8,921 bases of DNA, taken from contig CAMWQH010000022.1 of assembly GCA_947176435.1 (NCBI GenBank), forward strand, positions 1 through 8,921. Reading direction: 5' to 3'. This document shows, one piece after another, positions 1-8,064 of this stretch. The stretch comes from an uncultured Mycoplasmataceae bacterium (GTDB lineage: Bacteria; Bacillota_I; Bacilli_A; Mycoplasmatales; Mycoplasmoidaceae). The stretch's first letter is position 1. Every line of letters begins with the position of its first letter. Below the pieces are notes generated by a model. It was not told the origin of the DNA, did no database searches, and saw only the letters and a program-made list of their open reading frames with translations. The position numbers and the translations under genes are program-made.

Positions 1-6
1 TATAAA

Positions 7-11
7 CTCCT
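7..11 (-). promoter_or_regulatory. Ribosome binding site of a gene beyond the left edge
   Basis: On the minus strand this reads AGGAG, followed by only six bases before the window ends. The same AGGAG core lies 5-6 nt before the ATG of pgi and of the lipoprotein in this window, so a minus-strand start codon is expected just outside the left edge. No codon of that gene can be read here. An ATG at 17-19 (minus) could instead open a frame reading MKIGVY, but it has no good ribosome binding site. Confidence 0.45.
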
Positions 12-18
12 ATTTTCA

Positions 19-37
19 TAGTAGATTAATCTTACTA
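19..37. repeat. Imperfect palindrome between pgi and the next gene
   Basis: Arms TAGTA (19-23) and TACTA (33-37) flank the self-complementary core GATTAATC (24-31), with one unpaired T at 32. It could fold as a hairpin with a single bulge or act as a protein-binding palindrome. Neither strand has a T-run directly after it, so it does not look like an intrinsic terminator. It lies just upstream of the ribosome binding site at 7-11. Confidence 0.35.
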
Positions 38-46
38 CCAAATTAG

Positions 47-83
47 AAAAATAGAAGCACAAGAAAAGTTAAAACTTTTTCTA
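47..83 (-). terminator. pgi: Possible intrinsic terminator after pgi
   Basis: Reading the minus strand, TAGAA (83-79) can pair with TTCTA (56-52). An inner AAAGTT/AACTTT pairing lies within, and TTTTT (51-47) follows directly. It begins 28 bases after the pgi stop, where the long minus-strand gene run would be expected to end. The stem is AT-rich with an asymmetric internal loop, so it is weak, and chance pairing is possible in DNA of this composition. Confidence 0.3.
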
Positions 84-110
84 TTAATAAAAGTTTAAGA
101 TTATTTAAAA

Positions 111-1394
111 TTATTTTCTTTTTAGTAAAGAAAACATATTGGTTTTGTATGCTTCTACACCCGGTTGATTGAATGGATTAATTTTTAATAAATATCCACT
201 CATCATTGCTGCACGACATAATCAAATGTATAAATATCCATAATGATATTCATCTCCTCTTGAGATAGTAATAATTAAATTATTAACTTTACCATTTTTA
301 GTATGTGCTGTAACTGTACCTTGAAAAGCTTTTTCATTTATATAATGTAACGTTTTAGAATTTAAATATTTAAGCCCATCTTCATTAGTATTAATTAATA
401 ATTTAATATCTTTTCTTGGTTGATCAACTCAAAGAGTTGTTTCAATAAAATTTCTTGTCCCTTCTTGTAGATATTGACCAAGTGCATGTAAATCAGTAGT
501 AAATAAACTAGTTGTTGGATACATTGCTTTGTGAGATTTTCCTTCAGATTCACCAAACAATTGTTTTCATTGTTCACCAATCATTGTAAGAGAAGGATCA
601 TAAGTTATGAAGTTTTCTATTTGATACTTTTGATTTACATAAAAATAATGTCTATAACATGCATACAAAAATGCAGAGTTACTTTTTAAATTAAAACTTT
701 TAGTATCATTTAAAGCTTGTTTAGCACCTTTAAGAATTTCTAATGGATCTAAACCTGACAAAATCATAGGAAACATTCCAACAGGAGTTAAAGTTGAATA
801 TCTGCCTCCTACATCATCAGGAATAAAGAACATAGTCCATTTATTAGCTTTAGCTAAATTATGCAAAGTTCCTTTTTCTTTATCAGTGATTGCTACTATC
901 ATTTTTTGAGAATAATTAAGACCGAAGTTTTTTATCATAATTTCTTTGAATAGTCTAAAAACAATCGCAGGTTCAATGGTAGTTCCAGATTTTGAAATAA
1001 CTACAATACCAAATTTGTTCTTACCAACTTTTTTAATTACATCAGCTATATATGAACTAGACATGTTATGGATATAAATAAATTTGGTTTTAGCAAAACC
1101 AATTATTCCATTACACATGTCAATGGCCGCTTTTACTCCAAGATAAGAACCGCCAATTCCAATAATTAAAACATATTTCAAATCTTCTTTCTTTCATTGT
1201 GTTGCTTTTTTCTTCATTGCAAGAAGATCTTGATTTCTATAGAAATCAATGATGTTAACCCAACCCAACATTTCCATACCTGGTAATGAATTAGTTAAAA
1301 ATCCTTTTTGAATTTTATCAATTTCTTTTTGGTATTTTCTTTGGATTTGTTTGTCATTTATTTTTAAAACATGTGAAGTATTAAATTTAAGCAT
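111..1394 (-). CDS. pgi: Glucose-6-phosphate isomerase
   Basis: A cytoplasmic enzyme that interconverts glucose-6-phosphate and fructose-6-phosphate, the second step of glycolysis. The 427-residue product is about the size of the short bacterial Pgi family. Visible motifs are the sugar-phosphate loop GIGGSYLG (about residues 79-86), SKSGTT (134-139) of the SIS fold, the first signature DDVGGRYSTLTPVG (about 193-206), and the C-terminal signature NPFNQPGVEAYK (406-417), whose last Lys is the catalytic lysine. TGA codons at 1194-1196 and 567-569, among others, must be read as Trp. The ATG at 1394 has an excellent AGGAGA (1401-1406, minus) six bases upstream. The kinase gene ends 23 bp upstream on the same strand, so co-transcription is likely. 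A TAAAAT (1415-1420, minus) overlapping the kinase stop might add a local promoter. Confidence 0.97.
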
Positions 1395-1400
1395 AGTTAT

Positions 1401-1406
1401 TCTCCT
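1401..1406 (-). promoter_or_regulatory. pgi: Strong ribosome binding site of pgi
   Basis: AGGAGA on the minus strand, six bases before the pgi ATG. Most other genes in the minus-strand run have weak or no such site, so this one stands out and supports efficient independent initiation of pgi at the end of the unit. Confidence 0.8.
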
Positions 1407-1417
1407 ATATTTTTATT

Positions 1418-2590
1418 TTACTCAATATATCTAAGCACTATAGTAATGATGATGAGTGCTAGAGCAAATAAAGTAATCGATCAGAAGAATCATCACCTTT
1501 CATAAAAACGTTGTCTTTCTTTTTGTTTTGTAACATCAAAAATATTTTTAGTCTGGAAAGTTCTCTCTTTTCGAGGTTTTAAAAGTTTTTGATCAGCAAG
1601 ATTAACTTTTTGTTTTTCAACTGCATCTAAATCATTAATGATCTCTTGAACTGAGTGATAACGATATCTAATATCACCAGGTTTCGATGCAATACATCTA
1701 AAAATAATATTTTCAATTGCTGGAGTAATATTAGGATTAATATCACTCATTACAGGCATATCGTATGTTAATGGCAAACTAATAACTTGTGCATTGTTAT
1801 AGTTATCTGCATGAAAAGGTTTTCTACCAGTTAACATTTCATAAAAGATTATTCCTAGCGAATAAAAATCAAATTGTTCAGAGATAAAACTTGAATTCAC
1901 TTTGTTATTTGCTCCATTACTCATTTTAAAAATATCAGGAGAAATATATGGGTAAGTTCCATATAAAGCATTTTCATTAGTTAGAACTTCATTAGTTTTA
2001 TCGTTCTTAAATTCAACTACAGATGAAATTCCAAAGTCAATAATTTTAACTTGTCTTAAGTCATGCGTTAGTAAAATATTTTCCGGTTTTAAATCACGAT
2101 GAATAATTTTTTGCTTAAAACTATGAAGTTCTTTAATACCGAGAAGAATTTTTTGAAATAAATAAATGGATTCTTGAACACTTAAATAACCATGAGTATT
2201 TAAGTAACTTCTTAACGAAATACCATCTACATATTCCATAACAATAATGATAGTATTATCATTATTGATTTTTGCTACTTGATATGTCTTTACAATATTT
2301 GGTAAATTACCTGCACGATTACAAGTGACACACTCATCTAAAAATTTTGTTCATTCAGTATCTGTAATTGTATTATTTCTTGTTACAACTTTAACAGCAA
2401 CATTTTTGCTTTGTAAAGGATATTTATTTAAATCAATTGTAGTGTCTTCAGCTAGATAAATGATAGAGTTCATGCCACCTCTACCAATTTCCCTAATTAT
2501 TTCGTATTGACCAAGAACAAGACTTCCTTTTGAAAAAAGAGGAGTTTCGTTCTTTTGTTCAACTTCTTCTTTTTTTTGTTCTTCTGCCAT
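1418..2590 (-). CDS. prkC: PknB-type Ser/Thr protein kinase with C-terminal membrane anchor
   Basis: A eukaryotic-like kinase that phosphorylates Ser/Thr on target proteins, paired with the adjacent PP2C phosphatase. The product is 390 residues. An acidic/Lys-rich tail (1-16) precedes the kinase domain (about 29-310). The domain has the glycine loop GRGGMNSIIY (36-45), ATP-binding Lys67 in VAVKV, catalytic HRDLKPEN (Asp166, Asn171), IDFG (Asp185) and GTYPYISPD in place of the usual APE region. After a basic Lys/Arg-rich linker, the protein ends in one hydrophobic segment (about 366-386, starting at the Trp pair encoded by TGA at 1490-1495) and a few residues. The kinase would therefore sit in the cytoplasm, tail-anchored, with no PASTA or other external sensor domain as in Bacillus PrkC. 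The ATG overlaps the phosphatase stop (TAATG), with AAGGA at 2602-2606 (minus), so translation is probably coupled. The TGA at 2351-2353 is read as Trp. The gene symbol follows the Bacillus homologue. Confidence 0.95.
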
Positions 2591-3357
2591 TATTTGTTAA
2601 ATCCTTCAATAACTATTGCAGTTAAATTATCATTACTATGATTCTTTAAAGCTTCTTTTATTAAAGCCTTTGAAGTTTCAGCGAAAGGAGTGTTACGATT
2701 CTTCTTAATATATTCATCAATATAGAACATATTGATGAAGTTGTAAACTCCATCCGAACCTAAAAATATTACATCTCCATTCTCTAATTGAATTCTAAAC
2801 TTATCAAAAGTAAGAGGATAAGAAGGATCAGAATCAACAAATTTAGTTAATGCTAAAAATTTATCTTTAAATTTTAAAAATGTTTCTTGTGAGGCATTAG
2901 ATTCAACTAAATAGTTATACAAATTGTGATCTTTGGTAATTTGAACTCATTTAAAATTGTTGGCTGCAAAATGATAAAGTCTTGAATCTCCTAGACTATA
3001 ACAATACATCATCCCATTTTTTTCAATTAAACACATACAAAAAGTCGTAGTAATTTTTTTACCTTGTAAGTTCTTTTTGCAATGATTTGTCAATTTCTTT
3101 CTGGCTGTAGTAAGAGTCTTTTTAACTCATAAATCGGGGTTTAAAATACTTCTTCTTTTTAAAAATTGGGCTTTGAAATAATCAACTATCATGTTTGAAG
3201 CAATTTGACTATCTGTTTGTGATCCAATACCATCACAAACAATAGCTAAACATTGTTTGGACTTATTTTCTCCAACTCATCCAGCATCTTCATTATGATC
3301 TCTTAAACCTTTTGCAGTCGCAAATGAATAATTAAACTTAAAATTTCCCTTTCTCAT
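2590..3357 (-). CDS. prpC: PP2C-family Ser/Thr protein phosphatase
   Basis: A metal-dependent (PPM/PP2C) phosphatase expected to reverse phosphorylation by the kinase encoded directly downstream. The 255-residue product is a complete single-domain enzyme. Visible motifs are GLRDHNEDA (17-25), the metal-binding segment CDGIGS (Asp42; most relatives have DGMGG), LGDSRLY (122-128), LGSDGVYN (metal-binding Asp202) and SNDNLTAIVI (Asp243). The TGA codons at 2947-2949, 3127-3129 and 3277-3279 are read as Trp. The ATG at 3357 lies 20 nt inside the end of rlmN, preceded by a modest AAGAG. The stop codon shares one base with the kinase ATG. These overlaps imply a co-translated phosphatase-kinase pair. 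No membrane segment is seen, so the protein should be cytosolic. Confidence 0.94.
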
Positions 3358-4390
3358 AGTTCGCTCTTAGTTGTCCACACGCCGCAGCAATTTTGCTTCC
3401 TCTTTCAAGACGTATAGTACAAATTATATTATTAGAGTTTAATATTTTAGAAAAATCATTAACTTTTTCACTAGTTTTGAACTCATTTTCAGCAACTTCG
3501 TTATAACGAATTAAATTGATGTAACAATAAATTGGTTTAAGCAATTTTAATAATTGTTTTGCGCACTGTGGTGTGTCATTGATGTTTTTTAATAAAATGT
3601 ATTCAATACCAATTCTATTTTTAGTGATTTTTTGGTATTGTTTTAAAGCATCCATTAACATAGGTAATGGGTAGGCGTTATTAACTGGCATTAATTTGTT
3701 CCTTAATTCATCATTTGGAGCATGTAATGAAATATCTAAATTCATTTGAGGAAAATCATTTCCAAATTGAATTATCTTACTTACTAATCCACATGTCGAA
3801 ACAGTTATGTGTCTAGCACCTAGACCAATTGCAAACGGATCATTTAAAATATTTAAAAACTTTTTAAGATTTTCGTAATTATCAAACGGTTCACCAATAC
3901 CCATGCAAACTAAATTTGAGATTGGTGTTTTATTATTTTGCTTTAAATAATTATTCACCATAACAACTTGCAACACAAATTCATCAACATTTAAACTTCT
4001 AATTTTTTTTAACAATCCAGAAGCACAAAACTTGCATCCCATATTGCAACCAACTTGGCTTGAAACACAAATACTGTAACCATAATCAAATTTCATTAAA
4101 ACCGTTTCAATAACTCGTTTATCAGAAAGTTCAAATAAAAATTTAGTTGTTTCGTCTCTTGGATCAATAAGTGTATTAATAATTTTAAATTGATTAAAAA
4201 TAAAATTATTTTTAAGAATTTCAATTGATGATTTTGCAATATTGCTCATCTTATCAAAATCAGTTATACCTTTTTGATAAATTCATTGAAAAACTTGTTT
4301 AGCATTAAATTTTTTTAATCCCAAAGTTAAAAACTTTTCTTCAAGACTAATTAAGTCATAACTATAGATTGAAGTTTTATTAGTCGACAT
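3338..4390 (-). CDS. rlmN: RlmN, radical SAM 23S rRNA (and tRNA) adenine-C2 methyltransferase
   Basis: Methylates C2 of an adenosine in 23S rRNA, and in some bacteria A37 of tRNAs, using a radical SAM mechanism; it acts in the cytosol. The product is 350 residues, normal for the family. The N-terminal RNA-binding part carries KKFNAKQVFQWIYQKG (about 26-41), which fixes the start at 4390 rather than the internal ATG at 4249. The iron-sulfur motif CxxxCxxC is Cys115/119/122 in CNMGCKFC. The two mechanistic cysteines are present as Cys108 (CVSSQVG) and Cys338 (AACGQL), so the enzyme looks intact. The TGA at 4283-4285 is read as Trp. The start overlaps the gmk end by 11 nt and the end overlaps prpC by 20 nt. 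The rlmN-prpC-prkC order is also that of Bacillus. Confidence 0.96.
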
Positions 4391-4979
4391 TTTCGTTAAT
4401 TTTTTTTAATAAAATATCTTTAAGCTTTTTAGTCGCATCAGAAGGATTATCACCATTAACTATTGTGTAATCATATTTATTAGTTAATGTTAATTCTCAT
4501 TCAGCTTGTTTAATTCTTTTAAGAATTTTTTCTTCACTTTCTGTTGCACGTTTTAATAATCTCGATTTTAAATGTTCTAAAGATTGAGGAGCAACAAAAA
4601 CAGTCAAAAATCTGTGGTCGTTGTGTTTTTTAGCATAATCCATAATTAATAATGCCCCTTGAGGTTCGATTTCTAAAAGAACATTCTTTCCTTCTTTACG
4701 TAAATTATTTACATAATCTTTTGGTGTTCCGTAATAATTATCAACGTAAATTGCTCACTCAAGTAAATTACCTTCTTTAATTTGTTGTTCAAATTCTTTT
4801 TTTGTTAAAAAGAAATAATCTTTACCATGGACTTCATCAAATCTTTTTGGACGAGTAGTCATTGAAATTGAATAAGCTAAGTTTAAAGATTTATTATTCA
4901 TTAACGGAGTTAAAACGGTCTTCTTTCCAACACCGCTTGGACCACTAATAACAATTAATAAACCTTTTTTCTTGCTCAT
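4380..4979 (-). CDS. gmk: Guanylate kinase
   Basis: Phosphorylates GMP to GDP with ATP in the cytosol, essential for GTP and dGTP supply. The 199-residue product has the normal family length. The P-loop is GPSGVGKKT (13-21). The GMP-binding region SISMTTRPKR (about 37-46) contains Arg43 and is followed by GKDYFFL. LLEWAIYVDNYYGT matches the conserved LLEWA...NYYGT segment, its Trp being the TGA at 4755-4757. The ATG at 4979 is 12 nt after the ktrB stop and lacks a clear Shine-Dalgarno sequence. A TATAAT (4986-4991, minus) is placed so that transcription could begin at the ATG itself. The 3' end overlaps the rlmN start by 11 nt. Confidence 0.96.
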
Positions 4980-4985
4980 ATGTTA

Positions 4986-4991
4986 ATTATA
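4986..4991 (-). promoter_or_regulatory. gmk: Possible -10 box for a leaderless gmk transcript
   Basis: A perfect TATAAT on the minus strand lies just downstream of the ktrB stop. A start 6-7 bases downstream would fall at or next to the A of the gmk ATG. I see no -35 box 17 bp upstream; many mycoplasma promoters are recognised mainly by the -10. The matching position and missing Shine-Dalgarno sequence make leaderless expression plausible, but TATAAT also arises by chance in AT-rich DNA. Confidence 0.35.
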
Positions 4992-6635
4992 TTATCCAAT
5001 TCTAATATCTTCTTCAGGATAGACTGCAAGATTACCTTTTGGATTTCTTCTTGTTCATGAAAGTAAAGTTGAAGACACACCCAATTGACCAATAAACATT
5101 AAAACAATTAATAGAATTTGACCAAGAGGGGTGATTTGAGAAGTAATACCAACAGATAAACCTACAGTACCAAATGCACTAGTTGCTTCGTACAATACAC
5201 TTAATAATTGGAATTGTGGCAAATTATCTTGACCATATTGAGTATATGTAATTAATAAAGTAACTAAAGTTACTAAGATAATTGATGAGCAGAAAACAAT
5301 CAAAGAATCCTTAACTTTTATTGACGGAATAGTTCGTTTATACATTGAGACTCTATTCTTACCAATCATTTTGTTAAAAATGGCTACAGTAACAATTACA
5401 AAAGTAGTAGTACGAATCCCTCCAGCTGTAGAAGAAGGAGAACCACCAATAAACATTAACAAACAGTTAGTTCATTTAGTACCTGCACATAATAAATTAT
5501 GATCAAGTGTTGAAAAACCTGCAGATCTTGTAGTCATTACATTAAAGAAGATACAAAAAGTTTTATTTCATCATTCAGCTTTTCCAAACTCATGATAAGT
5601 GTTTGGATCAGTGAATATTGAATATTCATCTGTATTAAATTTTGCATCTATACCTTCAAAACCAAATGCAAGAATCAAACCAATAATAGCTACTGCAAAG
5701 TAAGAGCATAACGCAACTTTAGTAAATAAAGAAGTTCTTGTTTTTATTCCTTTTTTAGCGTTTTTTCTTTTTTCGATTACATCAAAAATAACTGGGTAAC
5801 CAATACCACCAACAACAATTTCAATAACAATAAATAATTGAAATATTGTATTTCAATCATTTCTGTATGAAGCTAATGACGAAGTACCTTGGAAAATATC
5901 GAATCCTGCATTGTTAATTGCAGAAATAGAAGTAAAAATACCAATTCATAAACATTGACCATAGTTGTGGTAACAATGTAGCAATGTTGTTGTATCATGA
6001 GATGGTCTTAAATCACTTCCATCAATAAAACTAGTTTGTTCATATGCTGGAACAGCATACATTCAAACTGAATAAATTAAACCAAATACTAATTCTCAAA
6101 TCAAAATAAAGAAAACCGCTTTTCTTACCATCTTGAAAGAGTTACCAAGTTTTTCGTTTCCTCTTTCAGCCTGAAGCATAACCATTTGGTTAAGATCAAC
6201 TTTGTTTCATTTCTTAAATAAATTCCATACTAAGAAGAAAATTGAAATTAATCCAATTCCACCAATTTCAATTAATAACATTAGGACTACTTGACCAAAA
6301 ACAGTGAAAGAAGTTGCAACAACTGCAGGGGTTAATCCTGTATCACTAAAACCACTACAAGCAATAAATAGAGCATCCCAAAATTTATATTTTCTCACAT
6401 TATCACCAGACATTGGTTTTAATGGATCAATTTGAATTTGATAACCGTGTTGAAGAGAAAAAGGGCAATACAATAGTATTGCACCTAATATGATAAACAA
6501 AAAATATAGACGGAACATTTTTTGAGGAACAGTACGTCCAAAAACGATTCCTAAAACTTTAGAAAGAGTTTTATGTTTTCTCTTACTAATGTTTTCAATA
6601 CTGTGAGAATTTTGTTCTGTATCTTTTGTTGACAT
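4992..6635 (-). CDS. ktrB: KtrB/TrkH-family potassium uptake channel subunit
   Basis: The membrane subunit of a Ktr-type K+ uptake system, gated by the RCK protein KtrA encoded divergently next to it. The 547-residue product begins with a basic cytoplasmic tail (about 1-40), then many hydrophobic segments in four pore repeats. The four selectivity-filter glycines are visible: GFSDTGL (Gly100), ISAINNAGFD (Gly244), MTTRSAGFST (Gly373) and TSAFGTVGLS (Gly492). The C-terminus YPEEDIRIG resembles the conserved end of KtrB proteins. Several TGA codons are read as Trp, including 6207-6209 and 5055-5057. The ATG at 6635 is preceded by a weak TTAGAGA. It is the first gene of the minus-strand run; gmk follows after 12 nt. 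KtrB is preferred over TrkH because the partner is a single-RCK protein. Confidence 0.93.
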
Positions 6636-6654
6636 AAATCTCTAATATTTATTA

Positions 6655-6660
6655 ATTATA
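6655..6660 (-). promoter_or_regulatory. ktrB: Probable -10 box of the ktrB-led operon
   Basis: TATAAT on the minus strand, about 20 bases before the ktrB ATG, predicting a short leader of about a dozen bases. No convincing -35 hexamer is seen; its expected place (about 6678-6683) runs into the ktrA -10 box. Confidence 0.5.
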
Positions 6661-6682
6661 TATATCTTAGTATTTTCTTACA

Positions 6683-6688
6683 TATAAT
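6683..6688 (+). promoter_or_regulatory. ktrA: Probable -10 box of ktrA-rpe
   Basis: TATAAT on the plus strand, 24 bases before the ktrA ATG, followed by the ribosome binding site GGAGA (6704-6708), four bases before that ATG. The -35 position (about 6660-6665) falls on the edge of the ktrB -10 box and has no good match to TTGACA. Confidence 0.55.
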
Positions 6689-6712
6689 AAAATTATTAAT
6701 TTTGGAGAAATT

Positions 6713-7396
6713 ATGAGAGAGAAGAATGATTATTGTGTTATTGGTTTAGGAAGATTTGGTTACGAAGTAGCTACTAAACTTAATGATGCTGGTAAAAATG
6801 TAATGGTTATCGATAAAGATAACGAAAAAATTGAAAGAGCATCAAAAATATTTGATGTTGCATTTAAATGTGATGCAACTGATATTAACTCTTTAGTTGA
6901 AGTTGGTGTTCAAAATGCAAGAACAGTAATTGTTGGTGTCACAAGTATTGAAGAATCAATCATGGTCTGTGCAAACTTACGTGAAATCGGTATTAAAGAT
7001 ATTATTGCTAAAGCAAATAATCCAATCCACAAAAGGGTTCTTAAAACTATGGGTATTGCAAGAATTGTTATTCCAGATATTGAAGTTGCAAACCGTGTAG
7101 CTATTCAAGCATTATTTAACATCGGTATTGATATTTACGCAGTTAGTGAAGGCTTTTCGTGAATTAAAGGTATTGTTAATAATGAGGCAATTATTAATAA
7201 ACCTCTTGAAAAACTTGACTTCAAAATTAAATATGATGCTACTGTCATTATGATTCAACGTCAAGGTAAAATTATCTTCCCTCCAGCAAAAGACTCTGTC
7301 TTTTTATTAGGTGATGTTGTTACAATTATGTGTCGTAACGAAAAAATTAAATCAATCGTTAACATGCTTAATGTTGATGATATTGAAGAAAAATAA
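6713..7396 (+). CDS. ktrA: KtrA-family RCK regulator of potassium uptake
   Basis: A cytosolic, membrane-associated regulatory subunit that forms a ring on KtrB and opens it in response to bound nucleotide. The 227-residue product is a full-length single-RCK protein. The N-terminal Rossmann domain has GLGRFG (11-16), the acidic end of strand 2 in VID (Asp34) and CDATD (53-57). The C-terminal RCK_C subdomain covers about 150-227; in some Firmicute relatives this domain binds cyclic di-AMP, which cannot be judged from sequence here. The TGA at 7160-7162 is Trp150, at the domain junction. The ATG has a good GGAGA four bases upstream. The gene is divergent from its partner ktrB rather than in an operon with it, and rpe follows after 2 nt. 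Confidence 0.93.
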
Positions 7397-7398
7397 TC

Positions 7399-8064
7399 AT
7401 GAACAAAATTCTTGAACCGTCTTTACTTTCATTTAGTCTTGCTAATATTCAAGAACAATTAGATGAAATAAAAAAGCTCGGAATTAAACAAATCCATTAT
7501 GATGTAATGGATAATAAGTTTGTTCCTAATACAGCTTTTGGTACAGAATGATTAAAACTTTTGCACGAAAATGGTTTTGAAATTACTATCCATTTTATGG
7601 TTGAAAAACCAAGAGAATGCATTGAAAAATTTATTCCTTACAAAGGAATAAAAGCAATTACATTTCATGCTGAACCAATAGACGAAAAAGAGACTCTTGA
7701 TCTTTTTAGATTTATTAGAAATCACAACATTCTAGCTGGTATTGCCCTTAAACCAGATACAGATATTTCTAAATATCAAGACATTTTAAGACAATCTGAT
7801 TTGATTACTGTTATGGGTGTTCAACCTGGTTTTGGTGGACAAAAATTTATGCCTATTACAATTGATAATCTTAAAAAGTTTAATAAAATTAAAAATGAAT
7901 TAAATTCAAGATTAATTATTCAATTAGATGGTGGGGTAAATTTCGAAGTACTAAAACAAACTTACCATTATGTAGATTGATTTGTTTCTGGATCGTTCTT
8001 AATGAAATATAACGGAAACAAAAAAGATATTATTGATTATTTTAATAAATTAAAACAATTATAA
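7399..8064 (+). CDS. rpe: Ribulose-phosphate 3-epimerase
   Basis: Interconverts ribulose-5-phosphate and xylulose-5-phosphate in the non-oxidative pentose phosphate pathway, in the cytosol. The 221-residue (TIM-barrel) product has the normal length. Metal ligands and catalytic residues are present: HYDVMD (His33, Asp35), IHFMVEKP (His65) and QLDGGVN (Asp177). The phosphate-binding segments GVQPGFGGQKF and FVSGSFLM are also there. Small deviations are DNKFVPN for the usual DGHFVPN and ALKPDT for ALNPxT. TGA codons at 7549-7551 and 7978-7980 are Trp. The ATG is 2 nt after the ktrA stop with no clear Shine-Dalgarno sequence, so translational coupling to ktrA is likely. The last codon and stop (TTATAA) overlap the end of the converging lipoprotein gene. 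Confidence 0.95.

Noticed and set aside
17..19. Minus-strand ATG opening MKIGVY at the left edge
   Set aside because: It has no good Shine-Dalgarno sequence, and the AGGAG inside it is better explained as the ribosome binding site of a gene starting just outside the window; too little sequence to decide.
19..37. Palindrome as an intrinsic terminator
   Set aside because: No T-run follows the stem on either strand.
395..580. Short minus-strand frame of 61 codons inside pgi
   Set aside because: It lies in another frame of the well-supported pgi gene; the pgi frame through this region encodes conserved Pgi sequence once TGA is read as Trp.
3338..4249. rlmN starting at the internal ATG at 4249
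   Set aside because: With UGA as Trp the frame extends to 4390 and gains the conserved N-terminal segment KKFNAKQVFQWIYQKG.
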